From contig JADFLZ010000020.1 of assembly GCA_022564135.1 (NCBI GenBank), positions 1-14,048 on the forward strand: a stretch of 14,048 bases of DNA. Direction: 5' to 3'. A program made the translations under genes and the position numbers. The DNA is from Candidatus Zixiibacteriota bacterium (GTDB lineage Bacteria > Zixibacteria > MSB-5A5 > GN15 > FEB-12). The notes under the pieces are model-generated. The model did no database searches and was not told the DNA's origin. It saw only the letters and a list, made by a program, of their open reading frames with translations. Shown piece by piece: positions 6,340 to 14,048 of this stretch; the stretch's first letter is position 1, and each line of letters opens with the position of its first letter.

Positions 6340-8661
6340 TTAGCTGGTGACAGTTTTTGTTTTCTTCTTAGTCTCTGCCTTGGCCTCAGAGCTTGGCTGT
6401 TCTTTCTCGTGCTTGCACTCGGGGCAGCGCAGAAAATCACCTTTGGCTTTGGTCGATTTCTGAACTAAGAAAGGATGATTGCAGACTGGGCATGGTACAT
6501 CTGTAGGTTTGTCCCATGAAGCGAAATCGCATTTAGGATATTTTGAGCAGCCATAAAACAGACGGCGGCTTTTGGTTTGTTTTTCGACAATCTTGCCGCC
6601 ACAATTAGGTTTGGGGCACTTGATTCCCAGTGTCAGCGGCTTGGCGTTTTTGCAGTCAGGGTAAGCGGAGCAGGCCATGAATCGCCCGAAGCGACCGGTT
6701 TTGATAATCATATCAGAACCGCACTTTTCGCACTTTTCATCAGTTTTGGACTTAGCCTCTTCTTCCGGCAAGGGCCGGGTTGATTTACATTCAGGATAAG
6801 CCGAGCAGGCCAGGAAACGGCCGTTTCTGCCCCACTTAATAATCATATTTGATTTACACTTTTCGCATTTGATTTTGGTCTCTTCGGTCAGAGACTCTTT
6901 TATTTTCTTCTCTTTCCCTTTTAAGGAATTAATAGTTTTCATAAACGGTTTATAAAAATCGTTTAGTACTTTGACCCAGTCGTCGGTGCCGTCCTCGACC
7001 AAATCAAGTTCTTTTTCCATTTCGGCGGTGAACTTGACATTAAAGATATCGGGCAGACTCTCAACCAGAATCCTGCTGACTGTTTTGCCGAGATCGGTCG
7101 GTGTCAGCTTTCTATTTTCGCCATCAGCATATTTACGGTCTTTCAAAGTCGAAATAATCGAAGCGTATGTCGAAGGTCGACCGATGCCATCGGCTTCCAG
7201 CCTCTTGACCAGCATCGCTTCGGAGTAGCGCGGCGGAGGTTTGGTAAATGACTGGTTTGAATAAATTTCATTCAGTCTGATCTTGTCGCCTTCTTTGAGC
7301 TTGGGAATTTTTCTGTTGCCGTTTTCGCCGCTATCGTTTTCATCCGGCTCTTTGGTTTCCTCGTAGACTTTTAAGAAACCGTCAAACTTAACTCGCTGAG
7401 CAGAGGTCCTGAGCAGAAATCTTCCGCCCTCAATAATAACTGTTTCAACATCATATTTGGCGTTGTTCATCTGACTGGCCACGAATCTTTTCCAGATCAA
7501 ACTGTAAAGTTTTAGTTCCTTTGCGCTCAGATACTTCTTGGCCTTGGCGGGAGTCAGCGACAGATCGGTCGGGCGAATTGCTTCGTGCGCGTCCTGGGAG
7601 CCTTTTTTCTTACCGTAGACGTTCGGCTTAGCTGGCAGATAATCTTTACCATATTCTGATTCAATATGCTGCCGCACAGATTTTATAGCCACCTCTGCGA
7701 TACGGGTGGAGTCTGTACGCATATAAGTTATCAGACCGACAGAACCTTCCTTGCCCAGCTCGACACCTTCATAAAGTTTCTGGGCTATGCCCATGGTATG
7801 TTTGGGTGCAATGCCCATTACCCTGGCAGCTTCCTGCTGCAAAGTTGAAGTTATAAACGGCGCATAGGGCTTGCGGCTTTTTTCAGTTTTTGAGACTTCT
7901 TTGACAGTATAATCGTGTTTCTGAAGTTCCGTGATATATTTCTTAACTTCTTTTTCTGATTTGACAATAATCTTGTTCTTGATAGAATCTATTGGCGTTC
8001 CCACAGTTTTTCCGCCAATCTTGTAGACCCGTGCCTCAAAAGCGATTTTTTTGGCCGTCTCAAGTTTAGTCATAATCTGCCAGTATTCTTCTTCCTTAAA
8101 GGCATCAATCTCTGCTTCGCGTTCGCAAATCAGGCGAAGAGCTACCGACTGCACCCGGCCGGCCGAAAGATTGCGGGCGATTGTCTTCCACAAAAACGGC
8201 GAAACAGTATAGCCAACTATTCTATCGAGCACACGTCTGGCCTGCTGGGCGTTAACTTTGTTCATATCAATTTTGCGGGGATTCTTGATAGCCTCAAGTA
8301 CTGCCGATTTAGTTATTTCATTAAAAGAGATACGGTGGATTTTGGGTTTGCCTTTGCCCTTACCATTGAGAAGCGTGGCTACATGCCAGGCAATTGCCTC
8401 ACCTTCGCGGTCAGGGTCAGGGGCCAGGAAAATATTCTCGACACCTTTAGCAGCTTTTTTGAGCTCCGCGATTATCTTTTCTTTGCCCTTAATAATGTCG
8501 TAGTCCGGCGCGAATCCGTTATCTACATCAATACCGAGCTTGGATTTCGGCAGATCCATAATGTGACCAACAGTAGCTTTAATTACATACTGTTTGCCCA
8601 AAAAACGGCTAAGCGTTTTTGTTTTGGCAGGAGACTCGACTATGACAAGATTTTTAGCCAT
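6340..8661 (-). CDS. topA: DNA topoisomerase I (type IA) with four C4 zinc fingers
   Basis: This 773-residue enzyme relaxes negative supercoils by single-strand passage. The Toprim domain starts at NLVIVESPAKT (4-14) and has the metal-binding DPDREGE (82-88). The active-site Tyr is Y313 in GLITYMRTDSTR. The conserved SAGRVQSVALRLI (166-178) and GIGRPSTYASI motifs are also present. The tail has four Cys4 zinc ribbons (about 599-625, 644-670, 682-711, 724-749), the first two near-duplicates, and ends in a Lys-rich stretch. I chose the ATG at 8661 over a TTG two codons upstream because AAAGGG lies six bases before the ATG and the family starts MxKxLVIVESPAK. It follows rpoZ by 38 bp. In many bacteria trmFO follows topA, but here xerC does. 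Confidence 0.97.
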   Translation of the reverse strand: MAKNLVIVESPAKTKTLSRFLGKQYVIKATVGHIMDLPKSKLGIDVDNGFAPDYDIIKGKEKIIAELKKAAKGVENIFLAPDPDREGEAIAWHVATLLNGKGKGKPKIHRISFNEITKSAVLEAIKNPRKIDMNKVNAQQARRVLDRIVGYTVSPFLWKTIARNLSAGRVQSVALRLICEREAEIDAFKEEEYWQIMTKLETAKKIAFEARVYKIGGKTVGTPIDSIKNKIIVKSEKEVKKYITELQKHDYTVKEVSKTEKSRKPYAPFITSTLQQEAARVMGIAPKHTMGIAQKLYEGVELGKEGSVGLITYMRTDSTRIAEVAIKSVRQHIESEYGKDYLPAKPNVYGKKKGSQDAHEAIRPTDLSLTPAKAKKYLSAKELKLYSLIWKRFVASQMNNAKYDVETVIIEGGRFLLRTSAQRVKFDGFLKVYEETKEPDENDSGENGNRKIPKLKEGDKIRLNEIYSNQSFTKPPPRYSEAMLVKRLEADGIGRPSTYASIISTLKDRKYADGENRKLTPTDLGKTVSRILVESLPDIFNVKFTAEMEKELDLVEDGTDDWVKVLNDFYKPFMKTINSLKGKEKKIKESLTEETKIKCEKCKSNMIIKWGRNGRFLACSAYPECKSTRPLPEEEAKSKTDEKCEKCGSDMIIKTGRFGRFMACSAYPDCKNAKPLTLGIKCPKPNCGGKIVEKQTKSRRLFYGCSKYPKCDFASWDKPTDVPCPVCNHPFLVQKSTKAKGDFLRCPECKHEKEQPSSEAKAETKKKTKTVTS

Positions 8662-8699
8662 TAACAACCCTTTAGTTAAATTTTAAGAAATATACCTTA

Positions 8700-8927
8700 C
8701 TACATCGAGTCTGTACGCTCAAACTTAACCTTTCCATCCAAAACTTCTTTTAGAGCGCGCATAGTAATTTTCCTGGAATCGATATCAATTGAGGGGTCCT
8801 GCTCCAGCAATTCGAGTTGTTTCAGGCGTTTGCTGTTTAAAAAACGGGCATGCCGGGCGGTGACAATGATTGCCTCGTAACGATTTAGCCCCAATTTTTC
8901 AAGTTTTTCTATTGATGGTCTTTCCAT
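8700..8927 (-). CDS. rpoZ: RNA polymerase omega subunit
   Basis: This 75-residue protein carries the omega signature NRYEAIIVTARHARFLN (15-31) and then RKITMRALKEVLDGKV (52-67). These are the regions that wrap the C-terminus of beta-prime and help assemble and stabilise RNA polymerase. It sits between gmk and topA; a gmk-rpoZ pair is common in bacteria. A good ribosome site, AGGAG, is eight bases before the ATG. An overlapping ATG five bases upstream is out of frame. Length is near the usual 70-90. In other bacteria omega contributes to ppGpp response; nothing here tests that. Confidence 0.93.
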   Translation of the reverse strand: MERPSIEKLEKLGLNRYEAIIVTARHARFLNSKRLKQLELLEQDPSIDIDSRKITMRALKEVLDGKVKFERTDSM

Positions 8928-8954
8928 TTCATGTTCTCCTATTATTTTAATAGC

Positions 8955-9590
8955 TTAACTAATAATTGTATTTATTTGTTCCTTATTAATATTTTCAGTC
9001 CGCGATTTGTTTGAGCCCGGCTGGCCGGAAATTATGCTCAAAACGTCAGAAATAGCTGATTCCAACTTTTCATTTATAACAGTATACTCAAAATTGCAAT
9101 ACTCGTTCATTTCCTGCCGGGCGGTGTTGTAGCGAACATCTAACTGCTCAGGAGTCTCGGTACCGCGTCTTTGCAGCCGCTCTTTTAGACTTTCCTTTGA
9201 TGGCGGCAGTACAAAAATCGAAATCGCATCGGGGTACTTCCGGCGAATTTTGGCCGCTCCCTGCACGTCAACATCCAAAAGAATCACGCCGCCCTCTTCC
9301 ACTACTTTGTCCAGTTGCTCTTTTGGAGTGCCATATTTGTAGAGGTGAACCGGAAAGTGCTCTGCAAAAAAGCCTGCTTCTGCCTTTTTGTCAAACTCCT
9401 CTTCTGTCACGAAAAAATATTCCCGGCCGTGCTGTTCGCCCTCTCGTTTTGGTCTGGTAGTACAAGAAATTGAAAATCCCCAGCCCTGGCTTTTACGCTC
9501 TTCTGTCAAGAGTCCCTGACAGATAGAAGTTTTACCGCCGCCTGACGGAGATGAAATTATCACAATTTTACCCGCTGTTCCTTTATTCAT
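8955..9590 (-). CDS. gmk: Guanylate kinase
   Basis: This 211-residue P-loop kinase phosphorylates GMP to GDP with ATP, in the cytoplasm. Visible are the P-loop SSPSGGGKTS (13-22), the GMP-binding TTRPKREGE (44-52), YKYGTPK (84-90), LLDVDVQGAAKI (104-115), and the lid region with ERLQRRGTE (137-145). A polar tail of about 25 residues after SIISG (184-188) goes beyond the usual core and has no recognisable motif. The ATG at 9590 has only a weak GGA upstream. A nearby ATG eight bases before it is out of frame and soon stops. It follows yicC by 28 bp and precedes rpoZ by 27 bp, a common arrangement. Confidence 0.95.
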   Translation of the reverse strand: MNKGTAGKIVIISSPSGGGKTSICQGLLTEERKSQGWGFSISCTTRPKREGEQHGREYFFVTEEEFDKKAEAGFFAEHFPVHLYKYGTPKEQLDKVVEEGGVILLDVDVQGAAKIRRKYPDAISIFVLPPSKESLKERLQRRGTETPEQLDVRYNTARQEMNEYCNFEYTVINEKLESAISDVLSIISGQPGSNKSRTENINKEQINTIIS

Positions 9591-9618
9591 CTATTCATCC
9601 GCGCTGCACCTGAAACTG

Positions 9619-10494
9619 CTACTCCACATTTTGAACCTGTTCGCGAAGTTTCTCAACTTCTTCTTTCATCTCCAGGGCTACTTTGGCCACCGCATACTCT
9701 GAGCACTTTGAGGACATAGTATTTACTTCGCGGTTCATCTCCTGCAAAATAAAATTTAGCTTTTTGCCGATTTCACCTTTTGCTTTCAAAGTTTTTCCGA
9801 ACTGCCGGGCGTGGCTCTCAAAGCGGGTGCATTCTTCGGAGATGTCCGCCTTTTCTGCAAGAATTGCTACCTCCTGCTCCAGACGGGTACGGTCTAATTT
9901 ACCGTTTAAAAGAACTTCCTCAATACGTTTCGAAAGTTTTTTGCGGTAATTACTGGCAGAATTTGATGAGGCGTTTTTTACTGCTTTGAGCAGACTTAGA
10001 GTTCTGCCGACTCGAGCTGTCATATCTTTTGCCAGAGCAGAGCCTTCGATAGAGCGCATTCTTGATAATTGCCCCAATGCCTGCTCTACAGCTTTCTTGA
10101 CCTGAGGCCAAATCTCTTTGACATCAGTTGAATTTGAGGGTGACTCACAAATGAACGGAAAGGCAAGCAGGTCCCCAATTTCAATCTCCCCTTTTAGGCC
10201 GAGCTTCTTTTTGATTTTCTTAAGCTGACTGCTATAGGCTTCTAAAGCTTCGGTATTGATAGAGTATTTTTGAGAATTTGGGCCGGTTCTTTCGTAGTTT
10301 ACAAAAACCGTGATTTTACCCCGGCTTACTTTTTTGGATATTAGTTCTCTGAGCGGAGCCTCAAGAGCTGAAATCTGCCTGGGCAGCCTGATTGACAATT
10401 CCAAAAAGCGGTTATTGAAACTGGTAATTTCCGCCGAGCAGTAAATTGATTTTGTCTTGATTTCGGCTTTGCCGAAACCGGTCATTGAATTCAT
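9619..10494 (-). CDS. yicC: YicC/YloC-family endoribonuclease
   Basis: This 291-residue protein has the usual two-part layout. An N-terminal YicC domain begins SMTGFGKAE (3-11) with NNRFLELSIRLP (27-38). A C-terminal DUF1732 domain contains DRTRLEQEVAILAEKADISE (201-220) and GKKLNFILQEMNREVNT (243-259). Family members in E. coli and B. subtilis are reported RNA endonucleases with roles in RNA turnover. The ATG has AGGAAAG just upstream and a perfect TATAAT a further 20 bases up, so this is probably the first gene of the block to hslU. All signature motifs are intact. Confidence 0.93.
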   Translation of the reverse strand: MNSMTGFGKAEIKTKSIYCSAEITSFNNRFLELSIRLPRQISALEAPLRELISKKVSRGKITVFVNYERTGPNSQKYSINTEALEAYSSQLKKIKKKLGLKGEIEIGDLLAFPFICESPSNSTDVKEIWPQVKKAVEQALGQLSRMRSIEGSALAKDMTARVGRTLSLLKAVKNASSNSASNYRKKLSKRIEEVLLNGKLDRTRLEQEVAILAEKADISEECTRFESHARQFGKTLKAKGEIGKKLNFILQEMNREVNTMSSKCSEYAVAKVALEMKEEVEKLREQVQNVE

Positions 10495-10514
10495 TAGCTT
10501 TCCTGGTTCTCTCT

Positions 10515-10520
10515 ATTATA
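10515..10520 (-). promoter_or_regulatory. -10 element of the likely yicC operon promoter
   Basis: A perfect TATAAT on the minus strand lies 20 bases before the yicC ATG. No good -35 is found at 16-18 bp. A TTGACA (10562-10567) lies 42 bp upstream of it, too far to pair with it. The call rests on the -10 and on position at the head of a tight gene block. Confidence 0.45.
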
Positions 10521-10593
10521 AGCAATACAAGGAAGCTCGAAAGAAAGCTGTCAGTTCGATTTTGTCAAGCGGGATAATCACTTAGGCCCGTAA

Positions 10594-10613
10594 TTTGAAG
10601 AAATCTCTTCAAA
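10594..10613. repeat. Perfect 8-bp inverted repeat in the PAS-yicC spacer
   Basis: TTTGAAGA and TCTTCAAA flank a four-base AATC loop, 22 bp past the PAS gene stop and about 100 bp before yicC. It could form a hairpin at the 3' end of the PAS transcript or be a protein-binding palindrome. There is no T run on its 3' side on the minus strand, so it is not a classic terminator. It is the main structure in this 141-bp spacer. Confidence 0.5.
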
Positions 10614-10635
10614 AACCGACCAAAATTGCTGTCGA

Positions 10636-11487
10636 TCAGTCGATATTGCCGATTAGGTCAATCAATTTTTGCAGAATTTTTGAACCTATATCAGCTTTAC
10701 TTACTGCCGCCACTGCCTTTTTCCCCTCAAATTTGTCATCATAGATAAACCGCAAGAGATACTGATTGTTTGAGTTAGTGATAAACGAAGTAACAAATTC
10801 CTGCGGCGCACTGCCGCTTTTTTCGATAGCTGTCTGGACAGCTTTATCATCAGTATAGCTGTATTTATTACCGGAATCGGCTACCATAAGATGTACAATG
10901 GAAGTCGCTGGCATTTCAGAATTAGCATATTGAGCGTTGTTTTCGTCATTAACTGACATCTTTAAAGACATGGTGCTGTTGTCGTAATCATATATTCCCA
11001 GCTGACCGGCGCCGGCAAAACCGAGTATAGCTTGTAAAAGCTCATTTAGATTTTTAAAATCTTCCATTTCTGACAGGTTTGAGAGAAAATCTAAAGAGGA
11101 CTGATCCGGAGCCGCGTAAACCTCGCTTCGCCCGGAGCCGCCTGCTTTGGTCAGAATCATCTGCAGATTTACCGGGTTACCGCCAATAAAATTTAAGGAG
11201 ACAACTGCGCATAAGCTCAGTTTTCTGTTTTGCTTGGTAATAAGTGTCAGCTTTACATAGTCAAAAAAAGTATCGTAGTGGTTGCGGTCAGTGACCAGAC
11301 TGCGAATCAGCTCACCGCTTTCGGCATCAAGGATTTTGGAGATTGGTTTGCCGAGCAGTTCCTCATCTCTATATCCGGTGAGTGACATGAACTCTTCGTC
11401 AAGAAAAGCAAAACGACCTTTCAGATCGATTTTACAAAGAGCGCATCTCTCAATAATGACAGCATTTTTTGAAATAGCTGAGGCCAT
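10636..11487 (-). CDS. PAS-domain protein with possible GAF-like C-terminal half, no output domain
   Basis: This 283-residue protein has no signal peptide or membrane segment. Residues about 14-113 read as a PAS fold: CALCKIDLKGRFAFLDEEF, then LTGYRDEELLGKPISKIL (36-53). The second half (about 138-280) begins with an amphipathic helix and ends with a strand-helix pattern (LLRFIYDD, then SKADIGSKILQKLIDLIG) that resembles a GAF domain, but weakly. There is no histidine kinase, GGDEF or helix-turn-helix, so it may be a sensor that works through a partner. It follows the subtilase gene by 26 bp in the same direction. The ATG at 11487 has AAGGA 13 bases upstream, which is long spacing; an ATT two codons earlier would fit the site better but is a rare start. 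PAS is fairly sure, the second domain is not. Confidence 0.75.
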   Translation of the reverse strand: MASAISKNAVIIERCALCKIDLKGRFAFLDEEFMSLTGYRDEELLGKPISKILDAESGELIRSLVTDRNHYDTFFDYVKLTLITKQNRKLSLCAVVSLNFIGGNPVNLQMILTKAGGSGRSEVYAAPDQSSLDFLSNLSEMEDFKNLNELLQAILGFAGAGQLGIYDYDNSTMSLKMSVNDENNAQYANSEMPATSIVHLMVADSGNKYSYTDDKAVQTAIEKSGSAPQEFVTSFITNSNNQYLLRFIYDDKFEGKKAVAAVSKADIGSKILQKLIDLIGNID

Positions 11488-11513
11488 AGCAATAAAAGAA
11501 TCCTTAAGTCTAA

Positions 11514-13538
11514 TTAGTTCGTTTTCAACAACTTAAGACGTCTTTCAGCGTTGCTGGCCCTAAAATGCAGGATATAGACGCCGGCAGAAGTTGCTTTACC
11601 CTGGGCATTTCTGCCGTCCCAGTTAATAGTAGTATCGGCTGAAACTGCGAAATTATTGACTTTTTCCCATATTCTCTCGCCGGCAGCAGTATAAATGGTC
11701 AAAGATTGCCAATTTCCTGCTGCTGAGGAAATCAAAAATCTGACCGAGCTTGTAAAAGGGTTGGGAGCTGCTCTTATAAAGTCGGAAGTCAAAGATTGCA
11801 CTTCAATTACGAGCCGGGCTGTATCGGCATAGTAACCGACGTCTGCAACGATGTTCAATATAGTCTGAACGCCCAGAGCAGCTGAGCCTGTTACCGACAA
11901 CGAAGCGGTGCCGTCTGAATTATCTGTCAGGGAAATTCCGGCCGGAACTGTGCCTGCCAGACTGATGGCAGGAGTAGCAAGAGAGCGCCCCGAAGCGCTG
12001 ATTGCTATAATTCTGGTTTGACCGGTAGTTACCTGGAAGATCCCTGACTGGTCAATTTTTATAATATCTGCCGCCCTGGCGGCGTTGTATAGACCATAGC
12101 CAAAATCATTGTCGGGGTTTTGTGAGCTACTTGCGGTCTGTTGGATTAATTTCAAAGCTTCATTGGCAGTCATGGTAGAATCATGCTCTAAGGCCAGAGC
12201 CGCTCCTCCTGCCACTAACGGGGTTGAAAGAGATGTTCCGGTAGCGCTAATTGTGCCGCCGTTCTGCCGGACAGTAAAAACATTCACACCAATGGCAGAA
12301 ATGTCAGGTTTTATCCGACCGTCGGCAGTCGGTCCGGGGGATGAAAAAGGTGCCAGAGATGAATCCGAAGTTGCGGCGCCGACAGTCAAGACCGAATCAC
12401 CATCGGCTGGAAAAGAAATAGTATTCCATGCTCCAGGTTGTGGAGATCTGGAATTACCGGCAGAGTTGACGACCAGAATATTCATAGCAGCCGCAAAATC
12501 TGCAGCAATTGTAATCAGCGCGGTGTTGCCATCGAGTTGAGATTGAGTGTAACTTCCACCATCATCAAAAGTGGTATAGCCCAGCGATGAACTGATAATG
12601 TCAGCTCCGATTGAGTCGGCCCATTCGGCGGCGGCAATCCAGTTGTCTTCTTCTACTTTAAACTCATCATTGCCATTTATATCAGTACAGGTTATCTCTG
12701 TTTTCGCTAAAGCATAGTCGGCGCCATAGGCCACTCCTATTAGCGTGCCGGGGAGATATGCTCCCATTACTCCCAGTGTCAAAGTTCCATGAAATGATTG
12801 TTGTACGCCGGTGGGACAATCGGCGCCGGAAACGTCGTCGTCATTATTTATAAAATCGTAGCTGACTATTATAGAAGTTGAATCAAAAGCGACGTGGGCG
12901 GTATCAAAGCCGGTATCAAATAGTGCAATCAAAACCCCCTTACCACTGAGTCCGGCCTCATGTAATTTGACAGCATTAATAAAGCTGTTCTGAAACAGAC
13001 TCAAGCCATAGGGCAACAGCGCACTACGTTGGGCGGGAATGTTTCGCTGCTGGCTGACTTCGACTACCGGCAGAGGAGTCGAAAGTGTCTTGACCAAATC
13101 AACTTTTGAGACAAAAGCTAACCGGACCAGTTGTAGTATTTGAGAGGCGCTGGCTTCGACAGACACGGCTTTGAACCATCGGGAGACTCTTCTTATTGGA
13201 ACGCCTGTCGATGTTATTTCTTGCAAAACTTTGTCACTCGGCCTAAAATCAAAACGGTTTTGACTGTCGTTTAGACCAAAAACTTTTGAGCGGCGCCTTA
13301 AAGATTTCTCACTTAACTTTACTTTTTCCAGGAGCGAATCCGGCAGCTCGAAATAAATCCAAACTTTGTGCAGCTCACTGCTGGAACTATTTGATATGAT
13401 AACTGAGAGTTCGGGCGAGAGTTTTTGCTGGCTCTCTGCGTTTTGAGCAAGAACCAAAAAGACAAGAATAGTAACACCAAATATTACTGCTTTGCAGCCG
13501 TGTAATTTTTTAAGTAATGTGTTACAAACGAGCTTCAA
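11514..13538 (-). CDS. Secreted subtilisin-like serine protease (S8) with C-terminal T9SS/FlgD-like domain
   Basis: This 674-residue protein has a signal peptide (hydrophobic core about 17-31, cleavage perhaps after S36). An N-terminal region (about 40-150) with SLRRRSK and RVSRWFKAVSVEA is typical of propeptides in such secreted subtilases. The S8 domain has D208 (ALFDTGFD), H250 (SFHGTLTLGV), oxyanion N362 (NSAGNS) and S436 (GTSLSTPLVAGGAAL), all intact. A beta region (about 500-580) precedes a last domain (587-674; APNPFTSSVRF, IYTAAGERIW, WDGRNAQGKATSAGVYILHF) of the FlgD-Ig/type IX sorting kind. Export and then surface attachment or release is inferred. The only start is TTG, nine bases after the AsmA-like stop and in the same frame, with no good ribosome site; it keeps the signal peptide whole. 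Confidence 0.93.
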   Translation of the reverse strand: MKLVCNTLLKKLHGCKAVIFGVTILVFLVLAQNAESQQKLSPELSVIISNSSSSELHKVWIYFELPDSLLEKVKLSEKSLRRRSKVFGLNDSQNRFDFRPSDKVLQEITSTGVPIRRVSRWFKAVSVEASASQILQLVRLAFVSKVDLVKTLSTPLPVVEVSQQRNIPAQRSALLPYGLSLFQNSFINAVKLHEAGLSGKGVLIALFDTGFDTAHVAFDSTSIIVSYDFINNDDDVSGADCPTGVQQSFHGTLTLGVMGAYLPGTLIGVAYGADYALAKTEITCTDINGNDEFKVEEDNWIAAAEWADSIGADIISSSLGYTTFDDGGSYTQSQLDGNTALITIAADFAAAMNILVVNSAGNSRSPQPGAWNTISFPADGDSVLTVGAATSDSSLAPFSSPGPTADGRIKPDISAIGVNVFTVRQNGGTISATGTSLSTPLVAGGAALALEHDSTMTANEALKLIQQTASSSQNPDNDFGYGLYNAARAADIIKIDQSGIFQVTTGQTRIIAISASGRSLATPAISLAGTVPAGISLTDNSDGTASLSVTGSAALGVQTILNIVADVGYYADTARLVIEVQSLTSDFIRAAPNPFTSSVRFLISSAAGNWQSLTIYTAAGERIWEKVNNFAVSADTTINWDGRNAQGKATSAGVYILHFRASNAERRLKLLKTN

Positions 13539-13547
13539 TTTATGCTG

Positions 13548-14048
13548 TTATTTCTCACTTATTTTTTTAAATAAATTCTGTAGCAGATTTTTTCCGGCAT
13601 TACCGGTCAGAGCAGCCATATCAATCTCCGGTTTCGGTTTATCGACCGTGCCGCCTAACTTTATGGGTAGTCTCAGCCTGTCTACACTTTTGTTATTCAA
13701 TAATCCGGCCAGTCCCCCCAAAAGAGTACTTTTGGAAAGTTCGGACATTATTTTTTTGGTCTGCTCTTTGGAAAGCAAAATTGAACCGGTGTAGTCAAGT
13801 TCTCCGTCAAAGCTATAAAAACCGCCCAGCTCCAGGTCACCTATGACACCCAGAGAAGTTTTCAGATTATCAAGCCCTACTTTTCCATCTTTGACTGTGA
13901 TTTTTGAGGATAGATTTCGTATCGTCTGTTCTTTATCAAAAGGAAGTTTCAGTTTCTTGGTAATGAAATTAAGCTGCTGATGAATCGAGTCCGATGTCAC
14001 CAGCTTGCCTTTGTTCATCTGTGCCAGACCATTCACCGAGAGTGAATT
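13548..14048 (-). CDS. AsmA-like protein, C-terminal part (5' end outside window)
   Basis: The frame is open from the window edge to a TAA at 13548-13550, giving 167 residues. A GTG at 14036 is in frame but the frame continues upstream (NSLSVNGLAQMN), so it is not a real start. The sequence is a repeating beta pattern: LSSKITVKDGKVGLDNLKT, GDLELGGFYSFDGELDYTGS, and RLRLPIKLGGTVDKPKPEID near the end. These are hallmarks of the AsmA C-terminal domain, whose members are large envelope proteins tied to lipid transport between membranes. The basic end (NAGKNLLQNLFKKISEK) is also usual. The following subtilase begins nine bases on. Family assignment is good; specific role is unknown. Confidence 0.78.
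   Translation of the reverse strand, partial: NSLSVNGLAQMNKGKLVTSDSIHQQLNFITKKLKLPFDKEQTIRNLSSKITVKDGKVGLDNLKTSLGVIGDLELGGFYSFDGELDYTGSILLSKEQTKKIMSELSKSTLLGGLAGLLNNKSVDRLRLPIKLGGTVDKPKPEIDMAALTGNAGKNLLQNLFKKISEK

Noticed and set aside
12109..12540. Plus-strand frame of 143 codons inside the subtilase gene
   Set aside because: It lies opposite the intact S8 catalytic domain and shows no domain of its own.
14034..14036. GTG as the start of the AsmA-like gene
   Set aside because: The frame is open to the window edge and upstream residues continue the beta pattern, so this is an internal codon of a truncated gene.
1..14048. CRISPR arrays, tRNAs, insertion sequences, phage or defence genes
   Set aside because: Reading both strands I found no direct-repeat arrays, cloverleaf-like sequence, transposase motifs or defence proteins. 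XerC is in a housekeeping context, not an integrative element.

Overview
This 14 kb window looks like a stretch of ordinary bacterial chromosome. I see no tRNA, rRNA, CRISPR array, insertion sequence or phage gene. The base composition is moderate, and A/T-rich spacers separate tightly packed genes. The organism is a didermic bacterium: it has an AsmA-like protein, a lipoprotein signal, and a secreted subtilase ending in a type IX/FlgD-like C-terminal domain. Together with the core gene order this suggests a lineage of the FCB (Fibrobacteres-Chlorobi-Bacteroidetes) superphylum, perhaps an uncultured phylum such as Zixibacteria. That placement is inference and has not been tested by any search.

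Left end (1-2485). The last 40 codons of rpsT (ribosomal protein S20) run rightward and meet a leftward hotdog thioesterase. Then, all leftward, come a strong intrinsic terminator, an unrecognised beta-rich lipoprotein, and argF (ornithine carbamoyltransferase). argF has a near-consensus promoter at 2550-2578. Back to back with it is a weaker rightward promoter for a LiaF-like membrane protein (2686-3441), the only complete rightward gene.

Centre (3468-10494). One leftward block, read right to left, is yicC, gmk, rpoZ, topA, xerC, hslV, hslU. Spacers are 8-63 bp, and hslV and hslU overlap by 4 bp. A perfect TATAAT lies just upstream of yicC. The block joins RNA turnover (YicC), guanine nucleotide supply (Gmk), the RNA polymerase omega subunit, DNA supercoiling and chromosome dimer resolution (TopA, XerC), and the HslUV protease. 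Two genes that often sit in such blocks elsewhere, coaBC and trmFO, are absent from these junctions.

Right end (10636-14048). A second leftward group holds the 3' end of an AsmA-like gene, a secreted S8 protease, and a cytoplasmic PAS protein with a possible GAF-like half. Gaps are 9 and 26 bp, so they are probably co-transcribed. The protease has only a TTG start, in the same frame as the AsmA stop codon.

I find no convincing new multi-gene system. The best candidates for a second look are the AsmA/subtilase/PAS cluster, the LiaF-like protein with five Gly-Asp repeats, the altered STRTR motif of ArgF, the unrecognised lipoprotein, and the start-codon hairpin of xerC.
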